A stretch of 64,000 bases of DNA, from assembly GCA_020086605.1 (NCBI GenBank), contig JACBWW010000016.1:26128128-26192127 (forward strand). The letters are read 5' to 3'. Positions 37,862 to 52,200 of the stretch are shown in pieces. The notes under the pieces are model-generated. The model did not search any database, was not told the DNA's origin, and saw only the letters and a list, made by a program, of their open reading frames with translations. The DNA is from Lanius collurio (taxonomy: Eukaryota; Chordata; Aves; Passeriformes; Laniidae). Numbering within the stretch: the stretch's first letter is position 1; every line of letters begins with the position of its first letter. A program made the translations under genes and the position numbers.

Positions 37862-38011
37862 GCTTTAGAACATGGATTGTAATGAGACCATCAGCTTCTT
37901 TAATCACAGAATGGTTACACATGCCCCCAAAAGTTACGGACTTAATTCTCAGAAAAGATTAGAATCATGGGAGGTCTATGTATTCCATGCCATGCACATA
38001 ATGAGAAAGGA

Positions 38012-38034
38012 ATGCTGCTGCTGCTGCTGCTGCT
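38012..38034. repeat. Short (CTG)n microsatellite
   Basis: About eight uninterrupted trinucleotide units, TGC/CTG on the + strand and CAG on the - strand. It lies downstream of the SLC44A5 stop and is probably untranslated. Confidence 0.9.
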
Positions 38035-40139
38035 AATGAGGATGATAATGAAAAACTTCATCCCTCAGGAGTCTCTTTTATTTCATGAAAGTAGGATTCT
38101 CAGTCCTTTCTGAAAGTCAAGTTTACTGTAGGGTATCTCAGGAGTGGTTACCAAAATCTAAAGGAGTCTATAATTAGTAACTACATTTGAAACCTTATGG
38201 CTTTATTTTACGTTATTTGAGTCCTAAACAGAACCCCTCATTTTTCCTTTTTTCCTTCAGGGAAAAGGGCTCCAGCACCCACTGGACCACAGAGAAAGCT
38301 TACAAGGACACACTGCCACCTGCACATCTGGTCACAGAATTTCAATATCTTACCATGCCCACGACTGCAAGCATGTGGATGGTGGTCACCTGCGCATCAA
38401 CATGACCCCACACCTATGGCATGAAGGACAGTGTTACTGCCTTTGCAGTGATCACAGTCATCACAAACCAGATATGTAAGTTGGAGAGCAAAATCCCATT
38501 GGGATGTGGATGGTCAGTAAAATTTCCCCAGAAACTTGCCATCAAATCATCTGGAAAAGAATTTGCATTTCTTTTTGTGACACCAATGGACTCCCAGGGT
38601 TAGAAAAGTATGTCCAGGTGCTGAACTCCTGTCACAGAACTGGCAAAGGTATGGTACATGCCACTCCTGGAAAGTGGACAGTACTGGAATAACTTCTTCA
38701 GTACACTGGAATCCATAAAACTAGGGGCAGGCCTCAGTATGGCTAGGTCCTTGGCTCCCCCAGGAGACTAATAAATTAAAATCTTTTTAGCTCAGTCTCG
38801 GCAGTAACAGACATGAGAAACTCTCCAGTGCAAAAACTTTTTCCATCAGCAGAGCTGTTACTTAACCGCAGTGACAGTACCACTACTGGGAGGGTCATAA
38901 ACCACACCAAGTGTTAATGTGCTTTCTACCAACAGGTGTATTATTGACTTTGTACTAATGACTGGGCAAATTTAACAATCAAAAAGCAAACTAAATCTTT
39001 CAGAGCATCTCTCTATAGTTGAATAATTCATCCTGTATCATGAGATGACTTGAGTTTAATGTCCTAGTACCTTACTGTGTGAGCCACTGGGAGCATGGAG
39101 ACGTGCAGGAAGCACAGCTCTGGCCGTCTGCACCTGCACAGTCATTCCGATGGTTTGGCAGGAGCCCTTCTAAGCTAGGCAGAGGCAATGGAACTCCTTG
39201 TGCACACACAAGAGCAAAGACTTTCTTTCAATGAAAAAAAAAGACTGCATTTAGTTTTCCTTTCAGTGAAGCTCAACTTCCTTGTAAAAGAACACCATCA
39301 GAGATTTGTCAGAGATAAGGGGATATTAACACATGTGCATCTCTCTTAGACATCAGCTAAAAATTATACATTCTCCATCTTGTACCAGATGAAACGTCAT
39401 TTGTGCGAACCACAAATCACTTCAACTGCAGTGGGACCTTCTCTCAGTTGTATCTTTTAAGCACAACTTCCAGAAAACTTCACTTTAAGTAGTATCAACT
39501 AAAGGCTTTTCTGACTACCTTCTTTGGGACCTGCAGGGTACCATTATGCCTTAAAAGATGCAGTTGTGGATGTGATTAAAATATCACTACATTTTTCAGT
39601 GTAGGGAATCATTAATGAATGTATAATCACAGTTTAAATAGCTGTGAAGCAGCTTGTACAAAAAAATACAATCGTAGCACCATATTTACAAATTTAGTAC
39701 CATCTCATTAGAGTCTCAAACTATCTTTTTTTATGGCTAAGTAGGTTATACATTAGTGCTTTCAAAAATTGCCTGAATTTCTTTTACAAATATACACTTA
39801 TAAGAAGAAACATTATCAAAACTGCTGTCATCTAAGGCAGCAAGTTGTATTACAAAAGTTATTAAAACATCATTATATACTTAGAAAAATTTCAAATTTA
39901 CATTTTCCTTTTCATAGGCACTCTATAAACTAAAATGTGGCCTTGTTTTCACAGCTGTTAGTTTAAGCATTTAAACTAGTTAAATGTTACCAGTGTAGCT
40001 CTTTTTTTTTTTAATATAAGCAAAAGGAAAAAAGAATCACCCATTAACCAGAAGCATCATTTACAGTTTTTACTTTTGCCTACTGTATACACATTTTTGC
40101 TTAAAAGTGACACTTTTTGATGTTGAGGTTTAGCGTTTG

Positions 40140-40252
40140 TTATCCCACTGGCTTCTTAGGGCTTAGTTTCTTCTTCCCTAGAATTCGGTGGAGACTAGCT
40201 GACATGAAGTAGGGTTTTGCTGTAGATCCATCATTTCTTTCTAGGTCTTCAC
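40140..40252 (-). CDS. SLC44A5: SLC44A5 terminal coding exon
   Basis: Completes a split Cys codon, then encodes [17 protein letters not shown] and ends [10 protein letters not shown] with TAA at 40,140-40,142. EDLERN(D/N)GS is the conserved CTL tail motif. The extreme C-terminus differs from human CTL5 and, with ILGKK, looks more like CTL2/CTL4. The acceptor is AAATTCAG. Confidence 0.93.
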
Positions 40253-43200
40253 CTGAATTTACACAGCAAAAGCAGTCAAAATTGGAAACAGCAATACAGC
40301 CACACACACGGAGACACAAACAGAATTGAAAAAAGGAGAGAGCAAAAGACCCAAGATTAAAAAACACAAGGTAATTTAGCTGTATTACTAAGTTGATGAA
40401 GGATATTATAAAATTTCTATTTTCTCAAACCACAAGAGGTTTTACATGTCGCAGAGACACAAACATCTTGCCATTTTTAAATGATAGCAATATGTCATTT
40501 TTATTCTCCAGATCTCTGGTTTGGCAGTATAGGTGGAAATTTTCAGAAACTCTCATTCCTCCACTGAATCCTGGCATTTTGGAAACTTCTTGCTAGAAAA
40601 TGTGTCACAAAGACAGCCATGGATTTAAGCACTTTCTAAAACGCGACCATTTTTTCACTGCCTAAGATAAAGTTCACTTGAAAACCTGCTGCCATGAATG
40701 AATAATATGCTATCTTATCTATTGTCCATTACTGAATGGAAGCATGGGAAGCAGAACAGAATATGAACTTAAAACAACAAGGCAGACATTACTTTTTTTT
40801 CCTACAGAAGGTCATGACTAAATCACTAGTCAGGGTTCAGCCCAGTTGATGCCATGCAGCAGGGACAGACCAGTGAACAGTTACACATCAACAGGCAATC
40901 GGGAGGGAGTGTCAGTGAAGCACAGTCACTACAACTGCAACCCTGCAGACAGCCGGATCTGCAGAGCCAAAACGAGAGTCTGTTGTAAGGAATGGCCAAA
41001 GAAATTAGAGAAGGCAGATCTTAGTATATCTCTGTGGCAATATATACCACGTGTCTTTGGAATAAACTAAGAAGAAAATCTTTTCATTTTTGAGTGCACC
41101 AACAAACTCGCTCTAGTCAATTTCATTCTAAATAACAAAATAAATAAATTAGTAACAGTAAGAATTTATTTATTTGTGGTTTAGCTTATTTCTTTGAGTG
41201 TTATTAGTGCTATCTGTCCGTGTTCATGTTCGCTTAGAACCAAAGTCCATAAAATGAGATAAATAGGATGTAGCTCTCAACTAGATACCAATTTTTAGTT
41301 TTCTAACTGATCTTGTTCCTGTGATTCTTTGGCAACATAATTTTTCCAGAATCCCTGCTTACCTTGGTTTCTTAAGTTAAAGTCAGTGTTTAAAGAATCA
41401 GTATTACCATGTTTACCTCACTTCAGCAATCCATTGTGCATATATATGAAAGATCAAGCCTACGACTACTTCCCTAAGTATTATCAAATAATTTGCCAAT
41501 TGCAAGAACAATCACTACCATGATTGTTCTTGCAACTTCTACTTGGACCTATCAAAATGACTTTCATTATAGTAAAATACAGTACATGGAAGGTACTACA
41601 TGCTAAGGACACCTGCCTCTTATAATCGTATCGTAATTCAAGACCAACAGATTTCTTTTGTGATTTTAGTATTCTCTGACTGGACAGCCTGAACAGTAGC
41701 CCTTTTGATAGGGCCCACGATTGTTTGCAATTGTGAGTCCACGAGACTGATAGTTTCAAATGGTATTTTACAGAATCTTAGGGGTAATTCAACATAATAC
41801 TTTGTTCATGGTTATTAAACAGAAAACAAAGTACCACCTATATACCAAAAAATGTATTTGTTATTATCAAGACACTTAAGTAAATCAATACTGTACAGGG
41901 CTCTTCACAAAGCACCCAGAAGCAAACTTAATGAAATTTAAGGAACATCTGAAAAACAAAAGCTAGATATCTCCATGAACCTTAAAGCTGCCTTACACTT
42001 CTTAAAGTAATTAAATTTGAATATTAAAGCATGGAAGACCATATCACAGAGCCAATATGCAAAGAAGTTGTTGTTAATTTTTCATACAGTCTGCTAGTAT
42101 GTCACCACATGTCTGTAAGGAATGGATAAGGTGATTTTCTACTCCTCTTTCCATAACTTGCAGGTATTACTGAAAGAAAACGTAGTACTTACAAAAGCAG
42201 AGGAAAAGCGTGTCAACGCACATTGCATAGACGCTGAAGAACCCGTGTGCAACTAGGTACGAGCCAATGATGACTGTCTACAAAAAACACAATAAACCCC
42301 CAAATTTCTTTCAGCACCAGTGTGGTAGTATTAACACAACTCAGAAGCCTAGTCTGCTAAGCAAATTTAGAATTTAATGTCAGCTCAGTATTTCTACCAA
42401 AGATTACTACTGCTGTGGACAGGGATCACAGGCTTAAGACACTGCATTCTAACATGTAGTAGCTGCTAGTCTTCCAGCTGGAAATAGTTCCAAACTGGAA
42501 CTATTTCAACCTCCTAGGAGAATATATGCCAAGAATATTCTGAACTTCTTCAAGAACCACTTAGCCTGGAGATGCTCTGAAGTTTAAGGGGTTTTTACAA
42601 AAGGAGAAAAAGATGCATTGCAAGTCCCTTCCATTACAAGCCATACTGTCATCAGTGTCTTGGTGTCTGGGAAGTCTGAGGAGATGTGAAACCTAATTTT
42701 TCTGAAGATTCAGAGTCACTGCAGTGCAACTTCTGCCTGAAGGATCCCAAGGACTGGAGTGCAGCAGATCAGGCCTCAGCTGAGTGGATACTATGCCACT
42801 GGGAAGCTGACCAAAGAAGCTGTTACCAGACCATGTACTGAGTCGTCTGAGCACTTCGAACTGCCCCAAGTATTCAGGAGATTAAATGGTTGCCTTACCA
42901 ACAATGGTACCCAGTAGTAATTTAACATTGGTACTTCCTGTGCAAAGACTGGTATTCTCTGTGTGAAGAAAAAGAACGCAAGAACACCTGCAAGAAGCAC
43001 AGGCAATTAGTGATTCTCATGCTAGCTCTGATTTCCCAGGATCCAAAGAATGGTAAGACAGACAGCAGACCCAAGGCTAGTTTCAATAAAAGTTTGTAAA
43101 CAATACATTCTTCAATACAAATTATCTAATAGAACAGATATGTAAATTAATAAATTACCATAAACATATTCATGGGCCCAGAAAGAATTTAATGAGTTGT

Positions 43201-46200
43201 TTTGTTTCACCATTCTACTGAATTTAACAGCAAAATTAATAAATAATGTAATTCTACAGTGATGACAAAATATTTTAGATCAGCTCTTGGTACTAGTTTT
43301 ACCTTTGATTAAAATATAATTATTTAGTTAACTTTGAAAGTGTACAGAATGCAAAATACAGTTATTTGTAAAATAGTTTTTTGAAACTGCTGTGACCATT
43401 TGGAAAAATCGCAACAGAACACTGTCAACTTGAATTTCTGAAAGTGCTTCATTTAAAAAAAAAGAAAAACACTTTTCTGTCCCAGAAAATCATGACTAAT
43501 CTACTTGATATTAACTGATAACTAAGAAAACCTTGTAAGGATGCTAGAAATATTCTATTTCTTTTACTATAGCTTATAGCTATAATGGGCTTGAATACAG
43601 CACAGCTTCAGGACTATTCCTGCAGACCTGTACCACTACAGCTTCTAGGCAGTTGTCTGTTACCAGGTGAATCTCATTTGCAATTTTATTCAGTTCTTAT
43701 GCAAGAAGAACTGACTGTGGCTGACTTATTGGATGTGGATTTGGTTCGATTCAACTATGATGCTGTGGCAGCAGAAGTCCCTGCAACAGCCACACATGCA
43801 AGAGCTGCAATTATGGAAAAGTTACTGTCAAGGCAAACCCGGCAATGGGTAGGGATGGAAGGGGAAAAAAAAAAGAAACAAGGTTTTAGTTCAATCTAGC
43901 ACCTAGAAACACAGCAACAGATTTCCAAATAGTCAGCCCAATGAGAACCTCCAGCTGCTAAGCAGGTATGAATACAGCAGAGCATACAATTCAGAAAAAA
44001 TATCTACTAGCTTACCTACACCACCAGCAACAAGGATTTTCCCCAGAAACAGAAGAAAGTCTGTAACTTTGTCCAGAACTGCAACCCTGTTTATCAAAGG
44101 ACAAATGATACATAATCATCACAAAACAGACATTTGTCCTCCTTCTCCTTAAATCTATGGATAATTGCAAAACATGACCAGAAGCTGTCTTCTGCTGGTT
44201 TTACAGGCTGACTACACAGCACCATAGACAGGCAGTGCTGATGGGTGTTGCTACAGCATCATCTCAGAAGTCAAAAAAAGCACTGAGCCTTTGTTGAGAA
44301 AAGCCTTAATGTAGCAATGCTACTACAGGACTGACATGAAGACTGTTTATTGCTTAAGCTGGTTTAAAAAAAAAAAATCAACCAATTCAAAACTTCAAAA
44401 TATTTTTATTTCAGCCTTTCTTCTAGGGGCACAGATAAGGTGAAGTACCCATATAAACAAAAAGCAATATTTACGTAGATGGCTGGTAGGCCTCCTTTTC
44501 ACTTGGTCCTATCTGGCCACCTTTCATGACCCCATAACATGCCAAATCTACTATTTTAAGATATCATGATACAACACTGAAGGCAGAAGACCTCAAATCA
44601 GGAAGATAATTACAGATGAAAGAAAGCAGACAGAAAAGCTGACAATAAATCTGCAACTCTCATTGAAAGCACAGCAGGGAGTTTCTGCTCAATGTCCTGC
44701 CAGCCTGTCTAATCAGAAACTGCAGGTAAATAATGGGTTGAAAAATGAACTTTGTATCATCAACCTCTTGACAGGATTGAAGGCCACATTACCATTATGG
44801 ATATGGTACTATACAGCACTGACGACTGCAAAAAATAAATGTTAAGAATTACTAAAGAGACAAATCATCATTAACCTATCAGAATTCAGATTTAGCAAAA
44901 TACACAAGATAAAAACATCTTTATTTGAAACAACAGAATTATATGCCTAGCTTTTAACAATTGTTTTTACTGATTAAGAGCAAAATCATAAAGGGCAGAG
45001 AGGTGATATTCTGTAAGGAAATAAAGGCAGCTTCTTTTTTCTGTTGCACAGGCATTAGACAGTAGGGACATCACTGTCCTGATATTAGTGCAAGGTAATA
45101 CAGTGAAGGTATTCCATTCTCCCATCTCCAATCCTTTCCTCTTCTTTCTTAAGCATCATTTCCAGTTTCCTCTTTCAGCCATCCCTTCCATGCTTCTCCT
45201 CCCAGTCCTTCACTTAATGACTTAAACCACCTAACCAGTTTTACTGTGTCTCTTGCTTGGTAATTAGATTTTAGGTCATAGGTTGGACTAGATGATCTTA
45301 ATGGTCTTTTCCAACCCAGCTCATTCTGTGATTCTGTGATTCTCTGTGCTATTGCATCAATATAGCCTGCTCCTAAGTTATTCTCCCATTAGTTTTTGAT
45401 CTTACAGTAGCAAAGGAGGAGCCAGGAGCAATGAAGGAAAGTACTGATGAGAATTGGGAGTTTGGCAGCATGCTTGGTAGTGGAGAAAAGTGCCAGGAAG
45501 TTTCCAAGCATGAGAGGAGATCTGGGTATGTTAAAGACAATTGTTTTGAAAGTAAACTATTCTGCTTCTTTACTTCCACTCTCTGACACCTCCTAAGATT
45601 TCTGAATGAATCTGAAGACTTAGTTTTTTCTACTTTCCTTTTCTCAGACCAAGTAGTCCAAAGCTCAAAAGACAAACATATGATAGATGATGAGCACCCC
45701 ACTCCCACATATCTGCAGATGATCTCTCAGAGGCTCCACCTGTTTCTTGAAGGCATTATTACAATGTACTCAGGTACTACTTAGGAATTTAAAGGAGCAA
45801 TCACAGCAAAACCAAGAGATTACATCAACTCTGCACAGGTTACTGTACTGGACAGCCTGCTGCTACACACTGAGTGTAAGAAATGAGGGCCATGTCTAAG
45901 GACACAAGTAGCAATCAATATTTGGAAAAGATATGGGAGAGGAAAGAAGTGTGTCCACAGAGTGCAATAGCAGGAACTCCTGACATTTCCAAGGACTGGG
46001 AGATAGATAGTCCCTTACCTCACCACATTCCGCATGAGCAAAAAGAATGCTTCCTTTGCCGAGGTGCAGAAGTTTTTACCATATATGGCAATCTGCAAAG
46101 TAATAGTAGCTGTTAAGTATTTTAAATAATTATGATACCTCCTCGTAAGTATGATCTTACTGAATGTAATGCATAGTTCTCCCTTATATGTGGCCTTGAC

Positions 46201-49200
46201 ACTCAAATGAACATAAAACACTTTCCTCAGTCACCTGCTACTTATCAATGCTTCCCATCAGGCTGGGACAGATTATCCATCTTTCCCCTTCAAATCACCT
46301 GGTGATGAGCATGCTACCCCTTGTGATCTCACAGGTAGTAGACTCAGTACTTAGTCTTGCAAAGCAGAGCAAAAAAGGTACTTGTGGAGGGATTCTTCTA
46401 CCTTTGCTACTTACTTACACTAGATTTATACTCAGTGGAAAAGAATAGGCACTTGTAGAGCTGAAGTAAGCTGACCCCTGTAGTTATCTCCTTGGACCTG
46501 ATGCTGCTTTCACTGAAGAAGAAATCAGCATAAAGTAAAGCAGCTAAAATTATTTAGGAACAAAGCCATTTCTTCCTGGAATAGTGTCCACCAGGGTAGG
46601 ACACACTAGAACAGCTCTCAGCTCGGACAGTTTACAAACTGTAAAGAAGATTGTAAAAAAACCCACTTCCTCTTCAAGATGTCAATATTTTAAAACATCA
46701 ATTGCATCTACCCATGTTGTAATGGACCCATTGCAGCCACCTCCTTTGCGACAAGAAGTCTGTGACCACACCATTCAATCACTGAAATTGCGTCAAGCCA
46801 GAACATCCTAGGCTGAAATCTGTGTATTTAATTTATATGAAGATTTCAAACTTCTCTTATCTGGAAGCTAAGAAGGCTTATTTGAGAGAAGTACCACTGC
46901 TGCTGATAGTAGAATTTCTGCTTTCAACTTCCAGGTGGAAATACAATTATCACATGCCTTCTGACCTCCTTATTCAATTGTCATCAACATGCAATAATGA
47001 ATAGGCTAATATTCCTGTTGAAATCTGGATGTCAATTATTGAATTACAGGGGGAAATAACCAGTTATGCTATCCCTTCCCACTTATTTTGGGGGTGAGAG
47101 TGATGGACAAAGACAGGAATAAAAAGAGGCTGTAATTAGAAGGGAAAAAAATGTTTACTTTTTTGTGGTAGAACCACATGCATATACTGAAACTCCCACA
47201 AATCCCATTATTTATTCAGCAGATTAAGTACTGCTGGCTTCTGATCAACTAGTAGTGTCTAGGATATTTTAGTGTTCTAGATAGGGGAAACCACATGCAG
47301 ACACGGCACATACCATGATGTAGGCATTTCTGTTTATAAATTTTAAGAATTTTTCCAAACACCAGAAACAGCACTTGAGGCAGCAGAGTAGAAATCTAGT
47401 GAAGGAGTTCTGAGTACCTGAAAATAGCAGGAGAGAGTACATTATACATAGAACCCATGAATAGTCTTCAGAATGTAGAAAGCTATTCAGAGGAAGACCT
47501 TAAATTGTGACACTATTTCTTTATTTCTAGGTATGGACTCTCTCAATCAAATTTAGCTCACTAGCTTTCAATTAGATCAGACTCATATCCCATCTGAACT
47601 TTGCATTAAGTTCTCAAGAACACACTCAGTTTGAGTGAGTAAACACAAATTTACCTGCTTCAAAAGAAACTACAATGGACAATGTGGAATTAATCTCTTT
47701 TCATTGCTAAAAAACAGCTTGGGAAAGCAAGAAAGTAATTTAGCAAGGAAAGTCTTAACAACTTAGAGCAGATTCATAAATCTCACCTTTCAGTTTGTGA
47801 TCCAGGTACTCCAGTATTACTCTAATAAGCTGGACAATTGCAAGAATTAAGGCTCCAAATGCCAGCGAACCTGTATGGTATCTAAAACCAAAATATTTGA
47901 CTGTTATGTCACACATACACATATGTACACAGATATATGCATGCACATATGTGAGTATATACAAATAAAATCAGAAGTGGAGGAAGGTCCATTGGTGGGA
48001 ATTACATAAAACTAATGGACCTTCACCCTGATCCACCACAGAGGAACAGGATTAAGCCATTGGTGCTGTTGGTGTTTGTGAGTACTGTGTCTGTCTCTCA
48101 ATCTGTGTATACATGTGTTGTATACATGCATTTATACATGTGTGTGTGTGTCCACTGGGAGTACTTGCTCAGCGTTACAACTGGTTGGACGTAGCGGCAA
48201 GAAGCTGCAGCAGCTTTGGTGCTGTAGGGCTACAGGATTCAGCCTTCCCCTAATAACTACATCTTCCTGATTGTGCTGGTTTTGGATGGACTAGAGTTAG
48301 TTTTTTTCATAGTAGCTTGTGATATGTTTTGGATTTTTGACCAGGACAGTGATGATAACACACCCATGTTTTAGCCACTGCTGAGCAGCACTTGCTCAGC
48401 ACCAAGGGGTGCTCTGCTCCTCACCCTGTCCCACTGGTGAGCAAGTTGGGAGTGCATGAGGAGCTGGGAGGGACAAGGCCAGGATAGCTGACCCCAAATG
48501 AACCCAGGAATACCTCACACCATAGCGTGTGCTGCTCAGCAGGAACAGCTGGTGGAAGGAGGAGTAAGAGGGAAGCATATGGAGTCACGGAGTTTGTCTC
48601 CTCAAGTCACTGCTATACATGAAGAAGCCCTGCCGTACTGGGGATGGTTGAACACATGCCTGCCTGTGGGAAATGGGGAATGAATTCCTTGCTTTGCTTT
48701 GCTTGTACATGCAGCTTTCTTTTACCTATTCAACTGTCTTCATCTCAGCCCATGTGTCAGCCAAGATTAAATCATAATGCTGACTAATAATTTTCATCTG
48801 ATATTCTAAGACTGGCTTCCCTAGACACATGACAAGGCTCACATCCAGCTCCCCAGTCTTACCGTATTGCTCGTCCAAACGAAGAGAAGAGCGGCCACAG
48901 TGGAATATCAGCTGGTTTTCGATAGGCCCAGTAATAAGAGGCAAAGGCACCAGCAAGGGTACACTGACCCAGTGCAATTGCAAAGTTGACCAGCCAGAGA
49001 AAGACAAAGGCATTGGCTAACTGGAAGATGAAAATGTACTTATGGTACAGGCTTTCTCCTCCATAAAAAGCAAAAGTACACTGAGCACCTGGGCACAATT
49101 TAGTCACATTGGTTGTGTTAAAAGTCTAAATAGAAAGAAAAATAAACAACACAATCATAACCAATAAATTCTATGTACACAGCCTCTGAAATTTAGCAGG

Positions 49201-52200
49201 TTAATACAAATAACATAATTCTGCTTGATGTTTCCTTAGCTCATTCAACACTACAACTCTATGTAACCTGTTTACTTATTTAAGGATTCATCACAGATTT
49301 ATGCAGTTTTACGGAAAGACTTAACTTTAAACTAGGTGTTGGCAAACAGGGCTGTTTACCACATACCTGAAACTTGAATAAATGGAATTTGAATTTTAGG
49401 AATCTACTTTTAAGACATATAAATGCTTTGTTACAGGAAATCTGCTCAATTAAAAACAATATATATTTATTTGAAAACTAGAGGCCAAATCAGATGTTCA
49501 GGTAAATCATTACAGTTGAAATGAAAAACTGAGCTATACAATTTAATACAAACTGTGGATGTGGTTGCAACTTAGCTTACGTATCTCAGACTATTAAAAA
49601 AAGGAGTAATCTTTACACTGAATTACTTTTCCTATTTCTAGTGTTCATTTCATGTATGGACATGAAATGAAACCAGATCGATTCTAATTCCTTTATTTTG
49701 CAGTGTTTAGGCATCAGTAGGGTGTGCATCACCACTGCAGTACAATGAAATTCAATGCATCAGTTTCTGCTCATTGCCTCTTGTCCCACAAAGCAAAGTC
49801 TGGTCCATGTTGTGCCCCTTCCCTGCACATGCTGACAGACAGGGATGAGGGCTGTTCTCAGATGCGTCTCCTTGAGGCTGAACAGCCCCAGCTCCCTCAG
49901 CCTTTCCTGATCAGGGAGATGCTCCAGTCCCCTCATCATCTCCACAGCCTCCGCTGAACCCACTCCAGGAGCTCCATATGTCCTTCTTGTCCCGAGGAGC
50001 TCAGACCTGGACACAGCACTCCAGATGTGCCTCACAGGACTGAGCAGAGGGGCAGGATTGCCTCCCTGACCTGCTGGAAATGCTCTCCCTGAAGCACCTC
50101 TTGGCCCTCAGCACAAACTGCTGGCTCAGGGACAGCCCGTTATCCACCAGGATCCCCAGATCTGCCCTCCAGCTGCAGCCTGTGCTGGTGCATGGGGTTA
50201 TTTTTCCCCTGGTGCATAATATTTGATCAATATTTCTACTTTTTAAAGAATAGTTTAATTCAAACCCATAGTCAAGTAAAAACATTTGGGCAAAGGCAAA
50301 ATTAAAAAAAAAAAAAAAAAAAAAAAATATTTTTGCAGCTCCATAGAGGTAATTACTGTGCCAGAAGGACCTAAGTTTCTGCTTCAAATCATGGCTAGTC
50401 CTTGAGCAAGTCTGAGGCGCAGCTTTCAGAGTTTACCACTGCCTTTGGAAGACCAAAAAACAGACTCCTCACAAATTCAAGAACACCTTTCCAACAAAAT
50501 TGTATTTCTGTCTCTTCCTTTCTCACCCTGTTAATGAGAATGGTTAACATTTACAGGATAGTTAAGCAGAAAAACTAGTTTATGTCTATAAAACAAAGAA
50601 GTGTTACCTGGCCACCACGCAATATTTTCAGATTTAACACAGGGACTCATAATGTAAAACATGCACATTTTTTACCAGCACAGCATTTAATAGTGATTAA
50701 GAAATGAAATTCTCACTACAAGTAAATATTTGTGACACTTACCTCTGGGTCACAAGTCAGGTTTGCATACTTGCACAGTGTTTGATTAGCCATTACTTTA
50801 TACACAGGTTCTCCTGATGTGGCCAGAAAACTGAATGAAATATCTTAAGGAGGAATCACAGAACTGTGGTTTTTGAGCAACTTAGGATTCTGCATTGGGT
50901 AACTCCACAGAACTCAACTCCAAAGAACTTCAACTCTAAAGAACTTGTGTAGATAACAGAAAAACTGCTCTTGCTTTGCAGAGATGTTATCTGAAGGGTT
51001 GACAGACAAGACTGAGTACTCTGATTATTTAGAGAACTAAGGCAAACTCATACCCGCAGCTGTAATAACCCCTGACCAGAAGGGGCAGGGGGCATAATCT
51101 TGAAAACTGTCCCCATTTCTCCTTTGACAAAGCAGACTATGCAGTAGTTCTTGTATTTTAGCAGAAATAGATACAGAGCGTAAGGATGAATTAACACTGT
51201 CCTGAACAGCAACAACCGATCCTCTTTGCATATGAAATAACAACCGGTTTCCAAATAGCAGTTTTCCCCTTTTTAGATCCTTACCAAATCCTTGCTGTTC
51301 AGGAATAAACAGTGGTTGCTGTCAGGCAATTCAGAGAAGATAGTGCACTGTATATTCTCTCACTCCTTTCTCATATGTTTCTGAACAAAACACACACAGA
51401 ACCCACTCCACCTCCAGTTAACTAAGAAACCATTAACATCAGGCCTATAGAGCACTCAGCACATTAAAGACCATATTCACTTTTTGCTGAAGGCCTTTTC
51501 ACCCTCTAGAGTCAACCTTACGCAGTACATGAGGCCTTGTATAATCCCTCGCCTTGGCCTTAATTTTAGTCCAGGTCTTTTTAATTTAAATAAAAGCCCT
51601 GTCCGATCTGTACATCACATGTAGATGTACAGTGCGGAAGACTGCATCAGAACAGTAAGTGCAAAGTGACCAAACAACTCTCTTAATATTGGTTTAATTA
51701 ACGTGAAATAGCAGAAAATCATCTAGTCTTGCAGACCAGAAGACTTGCTCCAGATAGGTATACAGACAGAAGGATACACAGCTGTCACAGCCCAGTAGGA
51801 AATACAAATTGCAATGAGCAAGAAGGTGACAATTGGGTAGAACAGCGTAGACATTATATAGCCAATTGCCCTATAAAAGAAACAAAACATATCAATAAGC
51901 TACAACAATTCCAGAAACAAGCATTTTATCAGTCCTCTTCTAGCAATTTTACTTTGAGATCCTTTTTGACAGTCATAGCATAAGCTAGTGCTGAGATCTC
52001 AGAATACTGCAGGACTTTTTTTCTTATGTCTTCAAACCTTCACTTTGCCATTTTTACCACTCCACTTTTATCAATGGTACTACAGTGGACTTTATCAATT
52101 TGCCATGTTCCAGCCTGCCTTCTACTTTCTCCTTCTTCATGACTGCTTCAGAGATCCATCTCTTTCCAAGTTATTAACTGATTTCCACGACTTCTCCTTG

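Larger units (their letters stand above)
35289..40139 (-). other. SLC44A5 3' UTR and downstream DNA
   Basis: No coding sequence was recognised between the SLC44A5 stop codon and the GC-rich block. The part nearest 40,139 must be 3' UTR. Candidate - strand poly(A) signals exist (an ATTAAA at about 40,010-40,015, and AATAAA strings near 38,199, 37,678, 36,341 and 35,292), but none can be chosen from sequence alone. The interval also holds an A24 run at 37,838-37,861 and a short (CTG)n run near 38,012-38,034. Confidence 0.5.
49126..50742 (-). other. SLC44A5 intron with a CR1 fragment and A24 run
   Basis: 1.6 kb. About 460 bases are a CR1 fragment, and 50,304-50,327 is an uninterrupted A24 run. 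The rest is AT-rich and unremarkable. Confidence 0.75.

Noticed and set aside
38012..38034. CTG/CAG run considered as a coding polyglutamine tract
   Set aside because: Too short and downstream of the SLC44A5 stop codon with no open gene around it.
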